15,659 bases of DNA from JBFLVT01 sp036804525 (GTDB lineage: Bacteria > Bacillota > Desulfotomaculia > Desulfotomaculales > JASEER01): positions 1 through 15,659 of the forward strand of contig DAIRSE010000034.1 of the NCBI GenBank assembly GCA_036804525.1, written 5' to 3'. The notes beneath the pieces are model-generated. The model searched no databases, was not told the origin of the DNA, and was given only the letters and a program-made list of their open reading frames with translations. The position numbers were made by a program, and so were the translations under genes. Positions 13,655 through 15,659 of this stretch are shown piece after piece (within the stretch, counting starts at the first letter, position 1; the number at the start of each line of letters is the position of its first letter).

Positions 13655-14188
13655 ATGCTCCATGAACTCGCGGCTATTGGACCGGCGCTTTCCGCGATAG
13701 CCACAACCATCCTGGCGCTGCTCACCTTTTTTACGGTCCGCGCGTCGCGGGCAATGGCCCGGGAAATGTTGGAAAGCCGCTTGGCCCAGTTTCGTCCCCT
13801 GTTGTATCCGGTACTCAAGAACGATAGCGGGAAGGCGGCCATCCATTTGCGCAATGTGGGACCAGGCCCGGCGATGGACATTGACATTGTTCTTACAGGT
13901 GATTTTGACCAAATGTTCCATATTCCCTTCTTAGCAGCCGGAGAAAAAACTGATCTGCTGCTGCCGGGTCTGAAATTTGAGGGGGGAGCCCGGGCTAAAC
14001 TCCGTATCAGCTATAAAGACATTTTTGCCAACCGGGTGTGTGTCAGGACCTGGTACGACCTGACACCGGGAGAAGACAATCACATTATCCCCTACGAAAC
14101 GAGAATGGACGGCGGAGCAGTCTGTGTACACGGGTTTTTGAGCCGGCTAATGGGAAACAAAGCGGCGTTAGGACGAGGATTACGGTAA
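13655..14188 (+). CDS. Small membrane-anchored protein of unknown function
   Basis: I do not recognise this 177-residue protein. Residues 5-27 (LAAIGPALSAIATTILALLTFF) form one membrane segment with a short external or periplasm-facing N-terminus; a basic, helical stretch (VRASRAMAREMLESRLAQ) follows, so the bulk probably faces the cytoplasm. From about residue 45 the sequence is beta-rich: RPLLYPVLKN, IHLRNVGPGPAMDIDIVL, and AKLRISYKDIF, a pattern seen in many membrane-tethered hypothetical proteins with an immunoglobulin-like sandwich. The RNVGPGPA motif is typical of such proteins. Start ATG 13655 has AAGGAGG (13642-13648) 6 nt upstream; an ATG six codons earlier overlaps that site. It is divergent from the YtpB homologue and 100 bp ahead of rubrerythrin, with no clear functional tie to either. 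Confidence 0.75.
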   Translation: MLHELAAIGPALSAIATTILALLTFFTVRASRAMAREMLESRLAQFRPLLYPVLKNDSGKAAIHLRNVGPGPAMDIDIVLTGDFDQMFHIPFLAAGEKTDLLLPGLKFEGGARAKLRISYKDIFANRVCVRTWYDLTPGEDNHIIPYETRMDGGAVCVHGFLSRLMGNKAALGRGLR

Positions 14189-14207
14189 TCAGGCACAGAA
14201 TTGGACA

Positions 14208-14218
14208 ATTAGACTAAT
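14208..14218. promoter_or_regulatory. Possible operator upstream of rubrerythrin
   Basis: A perfect 5-1-5 palindrome, ATTAG-A-CTAAT, lies 70 bp before the rubrerythrin start. Rubrerythrin genes of anaerobes are often controlled by PerR, whose box is also an AT-rich inverted repeat, but this is shorter and does not match the PerR consensus. It is weak evidence for an unknown operator. Confidence 0.25.
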
Positions 14219-14288
14219 GTAAGGAAAGGAATTCCACGGGAACTTGCCTAATTATGTCATGAAATAAACAGCGGGAGGTAGACAGGCA

Positions 14289-14825
14289 GTGAAAGATATC
14301 AAAGGGACTAGGACCGAAGCCAACCTTAAAGAAGCCTTTGCCGGCGAATCTCAGGCCCGGAACAAGTACACTTACTGGGCAAAGGTTGCCAAGCAGGAAG
14401 GCTACGAGCAGATTGCCGCTATTTTTTTGGAAACTGCAGAGCATGAGCGGGCCCACGCCAAGACCCTTTTCAAGTACCTTGGCGGCATCAAGGATACGTT
14501 AAGCAATCTTGAAGCCGCTATCGGCGGGGAACACTACGAGTGGACGGATATGTACAAGCGGTTTGCCGCTGAGGCCCGTGCCGAAGGTTTTGACGAGATT
14601 GCCGGCGTTTTCGAAAGCATAGCCCGTTCCGAAGAATTCCACGAAAAGCGTTACAGAGCGCTCCTGGAAAGCATTAAGAAGGACCGGGTTTTCAAGAGCG
14701 ACCGGGAAATCGAATGGAAGTGTCGGAACTGCGGTTATATCCATAAGGGCACCGAAGCCCCGGATAAGTGTCCCGCTTGTGCGCACCCGAAAGCCTACTT
14801 TGAGAGACTTTGCGAGAATTACTAG
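14289..14825 (+). CDS. rbr: Rubrerythrin
   Basis: A 178-residue non-haem di-iron peroxidase that reduces hydrogen peroxide in the cytoplasm of anaerobes, receiving electrons through its rubredoxin domain. The four-helix part carries the diiron ligands: E20 (FAGESQARNKY), E53/H56 (EHERAH), E95/E99 (AEARAEG) and E115/H118 (RSEEFHEKRY). The C-terminal rubredoxin domain has C145/C148 and C161/C164 (CRNCGY...CPAC). Start GTG 14289 has GGGAGG (14273-14278) 10 nt upstream. Its ending CENY is family-like, so the protein is complete. The TAG stop (14823-14825) coincides with the first bases of the inverted copy of the 208 bp repeat, which begins CTAGGAG at 14822. Confidence 0.95.
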   Translation: MKDIKGTRTEANLKEAFAGESQARNKYTYWAKVAKQEGYEQIAAIFLETAEHERAHAKTLFKYLGGIKDTLSNLEAAIGGEHYEWTDMYKRFAAEARAEGFDEIAGVFESIARSEEFHEKRYRALLESIKKDRVFKSDREIEWKCRNCGYIHKGTEAPDKCPACAHPKAYFERLCENY

Positions 14826-15028
14826 GAGGCCGCTGAAAAACTGCGCCTGGCTTTGTCAGGCTCGCCGCCGGTGCTCACGTACGACCCGGTACGCTCCGCG
14901 CCGGCCGGCTTCGCCTTCCGCGCCATGCTTGCTTTTGAGCGGTCTCAGGGTAACTTCCAAAGCATAGCCGTACCCTAAAGATGCCTATGCCAAAACCGGT
15001 GAATTAGCTTTTTGCAGCACTCTCCTAG
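14822..15028 (-). repeat. MITE-like interspersed repeat, copy 2 (inverted)
   Basis: The reverse complement of this 207 bp block matches 189-397 along its full length with a scatter of substitutions and a few short indels. Its ends are CTAGGAG and CTCCTAG, with AGGAGnnnGCTGnAAAA at each end as an imperfect terminal inverted repeat. Both ends have TA next to the GGAG border, which would fit a TA target duplication, but copy 1 does not show TA at its left end. It begins inside the rubrerythrin stop codon and ends about 50 bp before the next gene. It is non-coding, with no transposase. Confidence 0.88.
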
Positions 15029-15077
15029 CACCAGGATGTTAAGCGACTATTACTTTTTTGAGGAGGAGGTGGGTTTG

Positions 15078-15554
15078 TTGGGTTTTGAGCCGATGTTGGT
15101 CAAGCTGCCCGCTCAAACGGTGGCCTACAGAACACGGTCAGGACCGTTTGAAAAGATCCCCGAGGTCACCGCCGAGGTTTTCCTGTGGATGAAGGAAAAC
15201 GGCCACATTCCCGGCGGTCCTCCGGTGGGGGTGTTTCACTCAAGCCCGTTCGGCGTCCCGCCCGAACACCAGAAGTGGGAATTGCAGATACCGTTGAAGA
15301 ACAATTTCCCGGTGGAACTGCCGGAGACGGAAACAACGCCGGGAGTAAAACGCCTGCCGGAGCGGGAGGCCTTCGTGCAGCTGCATTCGGGAATTATCGA
15401 AGACTATGCCGCTGTTTACCAGAGCATGTTCGCCTATCTCGCAAAAGGCGGTTACAGACTTGCCGGCCCCCCGGAGGAGGTCTATCACAGCCCGATGGAC
15501 GCCCCGCCTGAACAAATGAAAATAGAAATCCGCTTTCCGGTAATTAAACGCTAA
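15078..15554 (+). CDS. GyrI-like small-molecule-binding domain protein
   Basis: A 158-residue stand-alone protein of the GyrI-like/AraC effector-binding family. It shows the family's internal duplication: half 1 contains VKLPAQTVAYRTRSGPFEKI and GPPVGVFHSSP, and half 2 contains AFVQLHSGIIEDYAAVY and GPPEEVYHSPMD. Both halves have the [GP]PP...VxHSPxxxPPE signature. Such domains bind small hydrophobic or cationic ligands, and some hydrolyse or sequester cyclopropanoid-type compounds; no DNA-binding domain is fused here, so it is not itself a classic regulator. The start is uncertain. TTG 15078 is favoured, with AGGAGG (15064-15069) 8 nt upstream. The frame extends to ATG 15012 inside the repeat, which I reject, and TTG 15075 or ATG 15036 remain possible. 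Confidence 0.82.
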   Translation: MGFEPMLVKLPAQTVAYRTRSGPFEKIPEVTAEVFLWMKENGHIPGGPPVGVFHSSPFGVPPEHQKWELQIPLKNNFPVELPETETTPGVKRLPEREAFVQLHSGIIEDYAAVYQSMFAYLAKGGYRLAGPPEEVYHSPMDAPPEQMKIEIRFPVIKR

Positions 15555-15576
15555 AAACCGCTGTTATCGCTACTAC

Positions 15577-15609
15577 ACAACAGCCGCGCAATTGCGCGGC
15601 TGTTGTTTT
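15577..15609 (+). terminator. Perfect-palindrome terminator after the GyrI-like gene
   Basis: 30 bp (15577-15606) form a perfect palindrome centred on AATT, with GCCGCGC arms, followed by TTTTGTTTG. It is an efficient Rho-independent terminator and, being symmetric, may also serve a gene converging from the right. The last 50 bp after it show no recognisable gene. Confidence 0.92.
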
Positions 15610-15659
15610 GTTTGCCGGGCATGTCTGCCGGGCCGATGGGTTGAGAGAAACCCTGTCAC

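Noticed and set aside
14822..15028. TA target-site duplication as proof of a Tc1/mariner-derived MITE
   Set aside because: TA flanks both ends of copy 2, but copy 1 shows AT rather than TA at its left end, so the family cannot be assigned.
15012..15077. N-terminal extension of the GyrI-like protein
   Set aside because: Its first codons derive from the repeat end. The strong AGGAGG site points to a start near 15078.

Overview
The window reads like chromosome of an anaerobic, acetyl-CoA-metabolising Gram-positive bacterium of the Clostridia, probably Peptococcaceae/Desulfotomaculum/Pelotomaculum-like. This is inferred from strong AGGAGG-type ribosome sites, many GTG/TTG starts, moderately high GC, rubrerythrin, FdhE, tandem phenylacetate-CoA ligases with an ACT-domain partner, AMP-forming acetyl-CoA synthetase and a YtpB-type terpene synthase. 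No database search was possible, so the lineage is a guess. No phage, transposase, tRNA, rRNA or CRISPR was seen.

Layout. 2-112: C-terminus of an unidentified gene, then a strong terminator. 189-397: a ~208 bp interspersed repeat, followed by an FdhE-type formate dehydrogenase accessory gene (480-1304). 1398-4505 (minus): an operon of two phenylacetate-CoA ligase paralogues and a double-ACT protein. 4621-5466 (minus): a membrane-anchored polysaccharide deacetylase, divergent from a thioredoxin-reductase-like flavoprotein (5692-6627). 6904-8883: acetyl-CoA synthetase, with related repeats on both sides. 9268-9663: a FlK-like hotdog thioesterase. 9777-10145: a dicluster ferredoxin. 10267-11265: a polyprenyl synthetase homologue that has lost its catalytic aspartates. 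11449-12357: a subtilisin-like protease without an export signal. 12431-13504 (minus): a tetraprenyl-beta-curcumene synthase (YtpB/DUF2600) homologue. 13655-14188: a small membrane-anchored unknown. 14289-14825: rubrerythrin. 14822-15028: a second, inverted copy of the 208 bp repeat. 15078-15554: a GyrI-like ligand-binding protein, then a perfect-palindrome terminator.

How the genes fit together. Several act on CoA thioesters: the ligases make aryl/acyl-CoA, Acs makes acetyl-CoA, and the thioesterase may remove unwanted short acyl-CoAs. FdhE, the ferredoxin, the flavoprotein reductase and rubrerythrin fit anaerobic redox metabolism and oxygen defence. The dead prenyl synthase homologue and the YtpB homologue lie within about 1.2 kb of each other and may belong to one long-chain terpenoid pathway. 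They are on opposite strands and separated by the protease, so this is a hypothesis.

The most unusual content is non-coding or degenerate: (1) the inverted pair of MITE-like repeats bracketing 14.4 kb; (2) degenerate tandem repeats of three unrelated sequences that all have a 7-bp period, confined to gene ends and spacers; (3) the prenyl synthase pseudoenzyme; (4) a coding-looking 54-codon frame overlapping the protease start; and (5) a possible structured RNA between acs and the thioesterase.
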